The notes: generated by a model from the sequence alone, not told the origin. Shown: positions 1-7,064, counted from the stretch's first letter. The stretch is 9,321 bases of DNA from Candidatus Neomicrothrix sp. UBA2131 (GCA_002329075.1 DCXR01000044.1:1-9321); one strand, 5' to 3'. Translations and numbers: made by a program.

Positions 1-2
1 CC

Positions 3-1907
3 GAACCGCCGGCCGAGGCGGCGCCCATTCGGATTGCATTGGTGGCACCGAGTGCGAGCAACGACCTGGCCTTCACGCAGAGCATGGTTGACGCGATCGC
101 GACCGTCGGAGAGAACCGTTCGATCGAGGTCCACGTCACCGATGGGACGTTCATCGTCGAGGATGCTGCCGCTGCAGTACGCGGGTATGCGGAGGACGGC
201 TACGACCTGGTGATCGCCCATGGCTCCCAGTACGGGGGGCCACTCCAGGAGATCGCACCCGAGTATCCGGACGTGTCGTTCGCCTGGGGGACGACGATAG
301 ACACCTTCGGGCTCGACAACGTGTTCGCGTACATGACGCAAGCTGACGAGGGTGGATTCGTAAATGGCACGACCGCTGCGCAATTGACCGAGTCCGGCGT
401 GATCGGCGTGGTCGGACCGGTCCCGGTCGGCGACGCGAAGCTCTACGTCGACGGATTCGTCGCCGGTGTGGCACACCAGGATCCGGGCATCGAGGTGAAC
501 GTCAACTACATCGAGTCGTTCAGCGACGTGGCGTTGGCCGCCGAGGCAGCGCAGGCGCACATCAGCAACGGCGCAGACGTGCTCACCGGCACGGCACAGA
601 TGGTGGTTGGCGCAACCGGTGTGGCCCGCGACGCTGGTGTCAGCTGGTTCGGCACACAGGCCAACCAGACCGCTCTGGGCGAAGAGATCGTGGTCGCCTC
701 TCAGGTGTACCACTGGGAGATCGCACTCAACCAGATCCTCGACAGCATCGCGGATGGAACTCTCGGTGGTGAGGTCTTCGCTCTGAACCTCGCCAATGGT
801 GGCCTCGTGATGGAGTACAACGACGCCTACGGGCTGTCTGCCGACGTACGTAGCGCAGCAGACGAGATCGTGGCCATGCTCTCCTCGGGCGAGTTGACGA
901 CCGCGGGACCGTCATCGGAACCGTCATCGGAATCGTGGCCCGACAAGATCACGTTCGGCTTCGTCCCGAGTCAGGAACAGGAGCAACTCCAGGACGACAT
1001 CCAGCCGTTCATGGAGGTTCTCGAGGAGGCGCTCGGCATCGAGGTCGAAGGGTTCGTCACGACCGACTACACCGGCCTCGTCACCGCCATGGGTACCGGA
1101 CAGGCCGACCTCGGCGCCTTCGGACCGTTCGGCTACACGCTGGCCAAGGACCAGTTCGGCGGCATCGAACCGCTGATCATGTCCGTCCGTTACGGCGCCG
1201 CGACCTACCACGGTCAGTGGTTCACCAACGACGCCAGCATCTGCGACTCGGCCCCCGAGCCGGGCACCGCACTTGAGAACTCGCCCGACGGCGTGGTCCA
1301 GGTCGGTGCTCTCGACGCCGTGGCCCTCCAGGTCGGCGTCTACTTCGGTGACGACGGCAAGGCCCTCGGTGAGACCGTGGACGAGGGAGACGTGTCCCCA
1401 GGCATGTCCTGTCAGGCCGACCTGAGCAACGTGGCCGGCAAGACCGTGGCCTTCACGTCCGAGAGTTCCACGTCTGGTTCGCTGTTCCCCAAGCTCCAGC
1501 TCATCGATGCCGGCATCGACCCCGATGCTGACATTGACGTCGTCTACACCGGTAGCCACGATGCTGCGGTCATAGCCGTCTACAACGGCGATGCCGATAT
1601 CGGCCTCTCCTACGACGATGCCCGCCGCTCGATCCGCGAGACGAACCTGGACGTGGGCGACAAGGTGATCGTGTTCAACATCACCGGCGAGATCCCCAAC
1701 GACATCGTGGCGGTTCGCTCGGAAATCCCGGGCGACCTCAAGACCGCCATCTACGACTCCATCGACGCCTATCTCGCAACCGAAGAGGGCGAGGCGATGT
1801 TCGACGAGATCTACGGCTGGACGAGCATCCGTGGGGCCGAGGATTCGGAGTTCGACATCGTCCGGGCGGCCGCACAGGCGCTCGGCATCACAGAGCCCCC
1901 GGGCTGA
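3..1907 (+). CDS. Tandem solute-binding protein: BMP/PnrA-type domain fused to PhnD-type phosphonate-binding domain (5' end cut by window)
   Basis: The frame is open to the left edge, so the true start lies upstream. Numbering from the first full codon gives 634 residues. The visible N-terminus is a Pro/Ala/Glu-rich stretch (EPPAEAAP) like the linker after a lipoprotein cysteine, so I infer an exported, membrane-anchored receptor. Residues about 9-300 match the BMP (Med/PnrA, nucleoside-binding) fold: IRIALV start, a SASNDLAFTQS pocket motif, GYDLVIAHGS, EYPDVSFAWG, and a C-terminal region with LNLANGG. A PSSEPSSES linker (303-311) follows. Residues about 314-634 match PhnD: DYTGLVTAMGTGQADLG, FGPFGY (373-378), STSG (489-492) and GSHDAAV (H519), where family members bind the phosphonate group. 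Cysteines 414 and 470 bracket a 55-residue segment that looks extra compared with typical PhnD. A single gene carrying both domains is unusual. Natural fusion and misassembly both need testing. Domain calls are confident; the ligand is unknown. Confidence 0.9.
   Translation, partial: EPPAEAAPIRIALVAPSASNDLAFTQSMVDAIATVGENRSIEVHVTDGTFIVEDAAAAVRGYAEDGYDLVIAHGSQYGGPLQEIAPEYPDVSFAWGTTIDTFGLDNVFAYMTQADEGGFVNGTTAAQLTESGVIGVVGPVPVGDAKLYVDGFVAGVAHQDPGIEVNVNYIESFSDVALAAEAAQAHISNGADVLTGTAQMVVGATGVARDAGVSWFGTQANQTALGEEIVVASQVYHWEIALNQILDSIADGTLGGEVFALNLANGGLVMEYNDAYGLSADVRSAADEIVAMLSSGELTTAGPSSEPSSESWPDKITFGFVPSQEQEQLQDDIQPFMEVLEEALGIEVEGFVTTDYTGLVTAMGTGQADLGAFGPFGYTLAKDQFGGIEPLIMSVRYGAATYHGQWFTNDASICDSAPEPGTALENSPDGVVQVGALDAVALQVGVYFGDDGKALGETVDEGDVSPGMSCQADLSNVAGKTVAFTSESSTSGSLFPKLQLIDAGIDPDADIDVVYTGSHDAAVIAVYNGDADIGLSYDDARRSIRETNLDVGDKVIVFNITGEIPNDIVAVRSEIPGDLKTAIYDSIDAYLATEEGEAMFDEIYGWTSIRGAEDSEFDIVRAAAQALGITEPPG
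909..932 (+). repeat. 12-bp perfect tandem duplication in the interdomain linker
   Basis: The 12-mer CCGTCATCGGAA occurs twice head to tail and encodes PSSE-PSSE in frame. It lies exactly between the end of the BMP domain and the start of the PhnD domain. A short in-frame duplication at a gene-fusion joint would lengthen a flexible linker. It could equally be a trace of the recombination that made the fusion. Confidence 0.9.
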
Positions 1908-1919
1908 CCAGACCTCGTT

Positions 1920-1959
1920 CCACGATGCCGGCGTCCCTCCGGGGGCGCCGGCATCGTGG
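1920..1959 (+). promoter_or_regulatory. Intercistronic hairpin with UNCG-class tetraloop
   Basis: A perfect 14-bp inverted repeat (arms 1920-1933 and 1946-1959) begins 12 nt after the receptor stop. The 12 nt between the arms can pair further (one G-U and three C-G pairs). That gives an 18-bp stem closed by C-G around a UCCG loop, which fits the hyperstable UNCG tetraloop pattern. There is no T-run after it, and phnC follows on the same strand. I therefore infer a 3'-stabilising or partial-termination element that keeps receptor mRNA more abundant than transporter mRNA, a common arrangement in binding-protein operons. Full termination, with phnC expressed from its own promoter, is the alternative. 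Confidence 0.75.
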
Positions 1960-2004
1960 CGTCTGCCCCGCTTGATCCCCGGCTCCGACAACTACCCTGC
2001 CCGG

Positions 2005-2784
2005 ATGATCCGGTTCGAAGATGTCTCGGTCACCTACCGGGGCGGCGTGCAGGCCCTGCGCGGGCTGGACCTGACGATCGAGGACGGTGAGTTCATCGTC
2101 ATCGTCGGGTTGTCCGGCGCCGGCAAGTCCACCCTGCTACGTGCCCTCAACGGTCTGGTTCCTGCCACCGGTGGTTCCATCACCGTCGACGACGCCGAGG
2201 TCGTCGGCGCCTCGGCCGCTGAACTGCGTGCTCTCCGATCACAGATCGGGATGATCTTCCAGACCTTCAATCTGGTGAACCGCACCTCGGTGCTGAACAA
2301 CGTCCTCATGGGCCGACTCGGCACCGTTCCCGTCTGGCGTTCCACCCTCGGGCTCTGGCCGGCTGACGACCGGGAGCGGGCTATGCAGGCCCTCGAACGG
2401 GTCGGCATCGTCGAGAAGGCCTACGTCAGGGCCTCGAACCTCTCGGGCGGTCAGCAGCAGCGGGTCGGCATCGCCCGGGCGCTGGTCCAGGAACCGTCTG
2501 TGATGCTGGCAGACGAACCGGTTGCCTCGCTCGACCCGGTCACCAGCCGACAGGTGATGGGCGACCTCCAGCGCATCAACCGGGACCTCGGGATCACCAC
2601 GATCGTCAACCTGCACTACCTGGACCTGGCCCAAGAGTTCGGCAGCCGCCTGGTCGGACTCCGCGACGGCGAGTTGGTCTTCGACGGCGATATCGCCGAC
2701 GTCGACGACGACACCTTCATGGAGATCTACGGCCGGGCGATCAGCGACGACGACCTGGTGGGCACCGAGGACGACCTGACGTGA
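2005..2784 (+). CDS. phnC: Phosphonate-type ABC transporter ATP-binding protein PhnC
   Basis: This 259-residue cytoplasmic ATPase would energise the importer formed by the downstream permeases. All ABC motifs are present: Walker A GLSGAGKST (35-43), Q-loop Q86 in GMIFQTFNLV, signature LSGGQ (146-150), Walker B VMLADE (166-171), D-loop SLD (175-177) and H-loop H204 in NLHYLDLA. The QTFNLVNRTSVLNNVLMGRLG stretch (split around residue 95) is characteristic of PhnC rather than general amino-acid ATPases. The frame stays open upstream to about 1831, but homologues begin close to MIRFEDVSV, so the ATG at 2005 was chosen. No clear Shine-Dalgarno precedes it. The stop overlaps the next start by 4 nt (GTGA), implying translational coupling. 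Length is normal for the family. The transported compound (phosphonate, phosphite or a related oxyanion) cannot be read from the ATPase. Confidence 0.95.
   Translation: MIRFEDVSVTYRGGVQALRGLDLTIEDGEFIVIVGLSGAGKSTLLRALNGLVPATGGSITVDDAEVVGASAAELRALRSQIGMIFQTFNLVNRTSVLNNVLMGRLGTVPVWRSTLGLWPADDRERAMQALERVGIVEKAYVRASNLSGGQQQRVGIARALVQEPSVMLADEPVASLDPVTSRQVMGDLQRINRDLGITTIVNLHYLDLAQEFGSRLVGLRDGELVFDGDIADVDDDTFMEIYGRAISDDDLVGTEDDLT
2767..2771 (+). promoter_or_regulatory. Ribosome binding site for the first phnE
   Basis: GAGGA lies 9 nt upstream of the GTG at 2781, inside the last codons of phnC. It supports GTG 2781 as the start and coupled translation. Confidence 0.5.
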
Positions 2785-3575
2785 GTGAAGGCGGAACGGC
2801 CCGGCCGGTTCGCCCCCGGCCCCGCCTGCGCACGTTCGGCATCACCGCCGGGCTCCTCGCGTTCACCGGCTTCGCCGCCAGAGAAGTCGAATTCGCCGTT
2901 TCGACCTTCTGGGAAGCGTGGAACAACCCGCTCTGGGAGAAGTTCTGGCCGGTCCCGTGGGACTGGGTCCTCGACCGTTCCAACGTGCTCGACCCACTCG
3001 TCGAGACATTCCAGATCGCCATCCTCGCGACCATCGTCGGTTGCGGCCTGGCCCTGCCGATCTCGTTCGCCATGTCGCGCCTTACCGCACCCAACCGGCC
3101 CACCTACCTGGTGAGCCGGTCCGTGATGAACGTGGTGCGGGCCGTCCCCGACCTGTTCTGGGCCAAGTTGCTCGTAACCGCTGTCGGAATCGGAGCCTTC
3201 GCCGGCACCTGGGCCCTGAGCGTCTTCTCGCTCGCCGTGATGGTGAAGTTGTTCAGCGAAACGGTCGACAACGCCGACCCGCGTCCGCTCGAGGCCGCCC
3301 GAGCCACGGGCTCCCGGCACCTTCCGGCGATCCGCACCGGCGTGCTTCCCACGGTGCTTCCCGAGTACGTGGCGTACGCCCTCTACGTGTTCGAACTCAA
3401 CATCAGGGCATCGATCGTCCTGGGGCTCGTCGGCGCCGGAGGCATCGGCCGGGTGCTCGAGGCCCAGCGGCAGTTCTTCCGGTTCGACCGGGTTCTGGGC
3501 ATGCTCATCATCGTCTTCGTGGTCGTGTTCGTCATCGAGCAGGTCAGTGTGGCGATTCGGAAGCGGCTGGTGTGA
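2781..3575 (+). CDS. phnE: Phosphonate-type ABC transporter permease PhnE (first copy)
   Basis: A 264-residue inner-membrane permease, translationally coupled to phnC by a GTGA overlap. Hydrophobic segments lie near residues 19-33, 76-98, 128-158, 196-222 and 239-259. The cytoplasmic EAA loop that docks on the ATPase is at 171-190 (EAARATG followed by GVLP), and the PhnE-typical FELNIRAS-LGLVGAGGIG region is at 204-223. Two different permeases in one operon suggest a heterodimeric channel with the next gene; this pairing is inferred. The GTG at 2781 gives the usual PhnE length and has a plausible GAGGA upstream. The N-terminus is Arg/Pro-rich before the first membrane segment, consistent with a cytoplasmic tail. 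A phosphite-type transporter permease is the alternative and would look the same at this level. Confidence 0.93.
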   Translation: MSEGGTARPVRPRPRLRTFGITAGLLAFTGFAAREVEFAVSTFWEAWNNPLWEKFWPVPWDWVLDRSNVLDPLVETFQIAILATIVGCGLALPISFAMSRLTAPNRPTYLVSRSVMNVVRAVPDLFWAKLLVTAVGIGAFAGTWALSVFSLAVMVKLFSETVDNADPRPLEAARATGSRHLPAIRTGVLPTVLPEYVAYALYVFELNIRASIVLGLVGAGGIGRVLEAQRQFFRFDRVLGMLIIVFVVVFVIEQVSVAIRKRLV

Positions 3576-3576
3576 C

Positions 3577-4467
3577 ATGACGGCGACCCACACTCCCTCA
3601 ACAGTTTCCCGGCCCTCCCCTCCAAGCGGCGTCCGACGCCGACGGGCCCTCCTGGCCCTCGCCCTCGTCATCGGCGGCGTGTGGTCGGTGACCGGCATCG
3701 ATGTCACGCTCGAACGTTTCCTCGGGGCGCCCGGCGACGCCTGGGACATCTTCAAGCGACTCTGGCCACCGGCGATGGACGAGGCGCTCGACCGGGGAGT
3801 CGTCGGCAAGGTGTTCGAATCGGTCTACATCGCCTGGATCGGCACGATCATCGGAGCGGTCCTCTCGCTGCCGCTGGCGTTCCTCGCCGCCACCAACGTG
3901 GCTCCCCGCTGGATCAGGGTTCCGGTGCGCCAGTTGTTCAACGCCATTCGGGCCGTACCCGAGCTCATCGTCGCAGTGATCTTCATCCCGATCACCGGCC
4001 TGGGCCCGTGGGCCGGCACCCTCGCGATCGGCCTGCACTCGGTGGGCACCCTCGGCAAGTGGGCCACCGAGGCGATCGAAGGCGTCGACACCGGCCCGCT
4101 CGAGGCGGTCGAGGCGACCGGTGGGCGCTGGGTGTCCGGGATGCGGTGGGGCATCCTGCCCCAGATCATGCCGATCGTTGCCTCGTTCTGGCTGTTCCGC
4201 TTCGAGATCAACGTGCGCGCCTCGGCGGTTCTCGGCATGATCGGCGCTGGCGGAGTCGGCGCCGAGCTTGTGTCGCAGCTCATGTTCCGCAACTTCTCGG
4301 CCGTCGGGGCCGTACTCGGTATCACGGTTCTGGTGGTGCTCACGATCGACACGATGTCGGCGGCCGTGCGTCGACGGATCATCGCCGGCGTCACACGCAC
4401 CGGCGGACCCGACGACGGTGACCGCAACGCCGAGGCCCTGGCCGACCTGACCGGGTTCCGACGGTGA
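3577..4467 (+). CDS. phnE: Phosphonate-type ABC transporter permease PhnE (second copy)
   Basis: A 296-residue inner-membrane permease starting 1 nt after the previous stop. The frame is open to a GTG at 3547, but the ATG at 3577 avoids overlap and gives a normal N-terminus. Hydrophobic segments lie near 24-40, 82-105, 128-158, 195-222 and 243-263. The EAA loop is at 175-195 (LEAVEATGG, then GILP), and FEINVRAS-LGMIGAGGVG is at 209-228, matching the first copy. Elsewhere the two copies differ strongly, so this is an old paralogue pair and not a recent duplication. A polar C-terminal tail (about 271-296) extends past the last membrane segment. The tail ends in DLTGF, encoded by an 18-bp stretch that recurs inside the next gene. 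The stop overlaps the next start by 4 nt. It is expected to form the channel together with the first PhnE. Confidence 0.93.
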   Translation: MTATHTPSTVSRPSPPSGVRRRRALLALALVIGGVWSVTGIDVTLERFLGAPGDAWDIFKRLWPPAMDEALDRGVVGKVFESVYIAWIGTIIGAVLSLPLAFLAATNVAPRWIRVPVRQLFNAIRAVPELIVAVIFIPITGLGPWAGTLAIGLHSVGTLGKWATEAIEGVDTGPLEAVEATGGRWVSGMRWGILPQIMPIVASFWLFRFEINVRASAVLGMIGAGGVGAELVSQLMFRNFSAVGAVLGITVLVVLTIDTMSAAVRRRIIAGVTRTGGPDDGDRNAEALADLTGFRR

Positions 4468-4719
4468 TCGTCGGGGTCGACGTCGGGGGCACGAACGCCC
4501 GGGCGCTGCTGGTCGACCCCGCCACGGGAGGGGTGCTCGGGAGGCGTCGGTCGTCAAGTGCCGGTGACGGACCGGCTCTGGTCCATGGCGTCGCCAGAAT
4601 GGTCGAAGGGTTGTGGGTCGAGGGAACGGTCGAGGCCGTCGGGCTCGGCATCGCCGGGCTGGTCGACCGGGCCGGGACGTTGTGCTACTCCCCGAACCTG
4701 CCCGACCTGACCGGGTTCC
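4442..4719 (+). repeat. 18-bp direct repeat pair (4442-4459 and 4702-4719)
   Basis: CCGACCTGACCGGGTTCC occurs at the very end of the second phnE and again inside the ROK gene, 260 bp apart. Both copies are in the same reading phase and encode DLTGF. In the kinase this peptide belongs to the conserved PNLPDLTGF region. In the permease it lies in the non-conserved tail, so the permease copy may be derived from the kinase. Chance convergence is possible. Confidence 0.7.
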
Positions 4720-5396
4720 CGATCGGTCCCGAACTCGAGGAGGCCGTCGGCGTCCCGGTCACGGTCGGCAACGACGCCTCGGCAGCCACGCTGGCAGAGG
4801 CCCGGCTGGGCGCCGGCCGGGGCAGCGACCACTTCGGCCTCGTCACCCTCGGGACCGGCATCGGGGCCGGGTTCGTGGTCGACGGCCGCCTCCTCGAGGG
4901 GGCTCACGGCTTCGCCGGCGAGGCGGGCCACATGGTCGTCGACGCCCACGGCCCTGCACACATAACGGGGCACCAGGGCCCGTGGGAGTACTTCGCCTCC
5001 GGTTCGGCTCTGGGCCGCATCGGCCGCGAGGCCGCCGCGACGGGTGGCTTCGACCGGGGCCTCGGTCTGGCGGGCTCGGCCGACGGCGTCACGAGCCACC
5101 ATGTGGCCACGGCGCTCACCGAGGGCGACGCCGACGCCGCCTCCATCTTCGACGGCTTCTGCCGCGAGGTCGCACGCGGGGTCGCCAACCTGGTGGTCAT
5201 CCTCGACCTCGAACGGGTCGTAGTCGGCGGCGGACTCACCGACATGGGCGAGCCTCTGCGATCGGGCATCGACCAACACCTGGGGGATCTGCTGCTGGGC
5301 GCCGAGCACCGTCTGGCCGTCGACGTGCGGCTGGCAGAATTGGGTGACGACGCCGGAGCGCTCGGCGCCGCCCTGATCGCCGCCGACCGCAACTGA
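4464..5396 (+). CDS. ROK-family sugar kinase (glucokinase-like) lacking the zinc-binding cysteines
   Basis: A 310-residue protein with the ROK (actin-like ATPase) layout: phosphate-binding DVGGTN at 6-11, GLGIAGLVD at 60-68, PNLPDLTGF at 77-85, catalytic NDA at 103-105 (D104 as base), TLGTGIGAG at 128-136, and EAGH at 153-156. No DNA-binding helix-turn-helix precedes it, so it reads as an enzyme and not a NagC-type repressor. The expected product is a sugar 6-phosphate from ATP and a hexose; the sugar is unknown. In most ROK kinases a CxCGxxGC zinc motif follows; here the equivalent stretch (166-173) reads HITGHQGP, so all three cysteines are gone. E175 and the following ASG are kept. GTG 4464 overlaps the phnE stop (GTGA) and gives a canonical N-terminus. 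A kinase as last gene of a phosphonate-type transporter operon is uncommon and may indicate a sugar-linked substrate, but that is inference. Confidence 0.9.
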   Translation: MIVGVDVGGTNARALLVDPATGGVLGRRRSSSAGDGPALVHGVARMVEGLWVEGTVEAVGLGIAGLVDRAGTLCYSPNLPDLTGFPIGPELEEAVGVPVTVGNDASAATLAEARLGAGRGSDHFGLVTLGTGIGAGFVVDGRLLEGAHGFAGEAGHMVVDAHGPAHITGHQGPWEYFASGSALGRIGREAAATGGFDRGLGLAGSADGVTSHHVATALTEGDADAASIFDGFCREVARGVANLVVILDLERVVVGGGLTDMGEPLRSGIDQHLGDLLLGAEHRLAVDVRLAELGDDAGALGAALIAADRN

Positions 5397-5452
5397 ACCA
5401 ACTGGCGACGACCCCACCATCGGACAACCACCATTGGAGACGCCGCTTCGGT
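5397..5452. other. Convergent intergenic gap without an obvious terminator
   Basis: These 56 bp separate the 3' ends of the plus-strand phosphonate-type operon and the minus-strand nucleoside-type operon. I see only very short inverted matches (a 3-bp CCG/CGG stem near 5443-5451) and no hairpin with a T-run on either strand. Transcription from the two sides may overlap or end by Rho. Confidence 0.6.
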
Positions 5453-7054
5453 CTATTCGGCCTTGAGCCCCATCATCAGGCGCCCCACCCGCATGGCCGT
5501 TGCTTCGCTCCGGGGGAGTTGATCCATGATCTGTCCTCTGAAGATGACGGCGACTCGATCAGACATCTGCAGGACCTCGTCGAGGTCCTCACTGATGAGG
5601 AGGATGGCGGCGCCTGCGGCGCGCTGGCCAAGCAACTGCTCGTGGACGTACTCTGCGGCACCGACGTCGATGCCCCGCGTCGGCTGTGAGACGACGAGAA
5701 CCTCGGCTCCACAACTGAACTCCCGCGCAATGACGACCTTCTGGATGTTGCCGCCCGAGAGGCTCCGGGTCAGCGTCTCGAGCATCGGAGTCTTCACGGA
5801 GTAGCGCTGGACCAACTTGGTGCATTGCCTCTTGATTGCACCGAACCTGAGGAACCCCCATCGGGTATACGGAGGGGATCCATGGTCCACCAACACCAGA
5901 TTCTCGGCGACGGTGAACTCGCCGATCACACCGTCTCTCATGCGCTCCTCGGGGACGTAGGCCATGCCCTTCGAACGGACCGCCTTCGGGGCAAGCGAAC
6001 CGGCCGGAACCCCATCGATATCAATTCCTCCGGACTCCACGGGTCGAAGGCCGAAGATGGCCTCGGCGAGCTCGCGTTGTCCGTTGCCGGATACGCCGGC
6101 GACTCCCAGGATCTCGCCTGCCCGCACGCTGAGGGACACCTTGTCGACGGCAAGGTTGCCCCGATCGCCTTGCACGACGAGGTCACGGACCACGAGTCGA
6201 TCCTCACCGGGATCGTGGTGTTGGACGGTACGGGTGAACAGGACCGGTCGACCGACCATCATCTGGGCCAGAGATTCCCGACTCGATGACTCCGGCACCG
6301 TGTTCCCGACGATCCGACCGTCTCGGAGAACCGTGATCTCATCCGAGATCTCCATCACCTCGTGCAACTTGTGGGAGATGAAGACCAGCCCGCGACCGTC
6401 GTCCCTGAGTTGGCGAAGTGTCGTGAAGAGGTCGGTGACCTCTGGGGGGGTGAGTACGGCGGTCGGCTCGTCGAGCACGAGAATCCGAGCATTGCGGAAC
6501 AACGCCTTGAGAATCTCGACACGTTGGCGTTCCCCGACCGCCAGTTGCCAGATGAAGGCATCAGGATCGACCTCAAGGCCATATCGCTCGGAAACCTCCA
6601 CCAGACGCTGTCGGATCGGTCGCAGGTCGGAAGAACCCCACGCGCCACCGAGGCCCAGGGCGACGTTTTCTGCGACGGTGAGCGTGGGGACCAACATGAA
6701 GTGCTGGTGGATCATGCCGATGCCCCGCGAGATTGCGTCCGCCGGCGAACGGATCTCCACCTCCGTGCCTTCGAGGTGCACCGACCCCTCATCTGGCCGG
6801 TAGAGCCCGAAGAGGATCTTCATCAGCGTGCTCTTGCCGGCACCGTTCTCACCGAGAAGAGTGTGAACCCGACCTGAACGAACCGTGAAATCGACGCCCT
6901 CATTGGCGACGACCCCGGGGAATCGCTTGGTGATGCCCCGCATCTCGAGCATCGGAACATCCAGGTCAGGAGACATGGGGCTAACCGGCCTCGGGGTCGA
7001 AGAATCCACCCCGAGCACTACGGGCCGGTTGCCACGCGGCCGCGGGTGGTCCAT
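5453..7054 (-). CDS. Two-domain ABC ATPase of a BMP/nucleoside-type importer (NupO/YufO-like)
   Basis: A cytoplasmic ATPase of 533 residues with two ABC cassettes, as in nucleoside and sugar (RbsA-type) importers. Cassette 1 has Walker A GENGAGKST (68-76), Q117, signature LAVGERQ (171-177), Walker B ILVLDEP (191-197) and H228. Cassette 2 has the degenerate P-loop GVSGNGQRE (320-328) usual for the family, signature LSGGN (432-436), VLVVSQP in place of Walker B (452-458) and SEDLDE in place of the H-loop. Phrases such as PTRGIDVGA and EQLLGQRAAGAAILLISED are typical of the BMP-linked branch. The start is uncertain. ATG 7054 has GGAAG 5 nt upstream but adds about 30 residues before the conserved LEMRGITKRFPG. 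ATG 6976 or 6952 would give the usual N-terminus, with poor ribosome sites. It follows the two permeases after 49 bp and is last in the operon. Confidence 0.93.
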   Translation of the reverse strand: MDHPRPRGNRPVVLGVDSSTPRPVSPMSPDLDVPMLEMRGITKRFPGVVANEGVDFTVRSGRVHTLLGENGAGKSTLMKILFGLYRPDEGSVHLEGTEVEIRSPADAISRGIGMIHQHFMLVPTLTVAENVALGLGGAWGSSDLRPIRQRLVEVSERYGLEVDPDAFIWQLAVGERQRVEILKALFRNARILVLDEPTAVLTPPEVTDLFTTLRQLRDDGRGLVFISHKLHEVMEISDEITVLRDGRIVGNTVPESSSRESLAQMMVGRPVLFTRTVQHHDPGEDRLVVRDLVVQGDRGNLAVDKVSLSVRAGEILGVAGVSGNGQRELAEAIFGLRPVESGGIDIDGVPAGSLAPKAVRSKGMAYVPEERMRDGVIGEFTVAENLVLVDHGSPPYTRWGFLRFGAIKRQCTKLVQRYSVKTPMLETLTRSLSGGNIQKVVIAREFSCGAEVLVVSQPTRGIDVGAAEYVHEQLLGQRAAGAAILLISEDLDEVLQMSDRVAVIFRGQIMDQLPRSEATAMRVGRLMMGLKAE

Positions 7055-7059
7055 TGCTG

Positions 7060-7064
7060 CTTCC
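7060..7064 (-). promoter_or_regulatory. Candidate ribosome binding site for the ATPase gene
   Basis: On the minus strand GGAAG lies 5 nt before the ATG at 7054. It is the best ribosome-site match among the three possible starts, and the reason the longer form was reported despite its unconserved N-terminal extension. Confidence 0.35.

Noticed and set aside
924..1991. 355-residue open frame on the minus strand, antisense to the PhnD half and the following gap.
   Set aside because: It mirrors a well-supported PhnD domain, has His/Val/Gly/Asp-rich shadow composition and no recognisable motif. Long antisense frames are expected at this GC content.
1831..2004. Extension of phnC upstream to 1831, overlapping the receptor gene.
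   Set aside because: The extra 58 residues would be translated through the hairpin and the receptor end and do not look like any ABC N-terminus. ATG 2005 fits homologues.
1960..2004. Possible riboswitch or promoter between the hairpin and phnC.
   Set aside because: Only about 45 nt remain, with no recognisable aptamer core and no convincing -35/-10 pair.
2727..4557. Two long minus-strand frames (2727-3809 and 3598-4557) antisense to the phnE genes.
   Set aside because: They are rich in Arg, Gly, His and Asp without any family signature, and lie opposite clear permeases with conserved EAA loops.
5825..6877. Several plus-strand open frames opposite the ABC ATPase gene.
   Set aside because: The minus strand carries both complete ABC cassettes. 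The plus frames have no recognisable domain.
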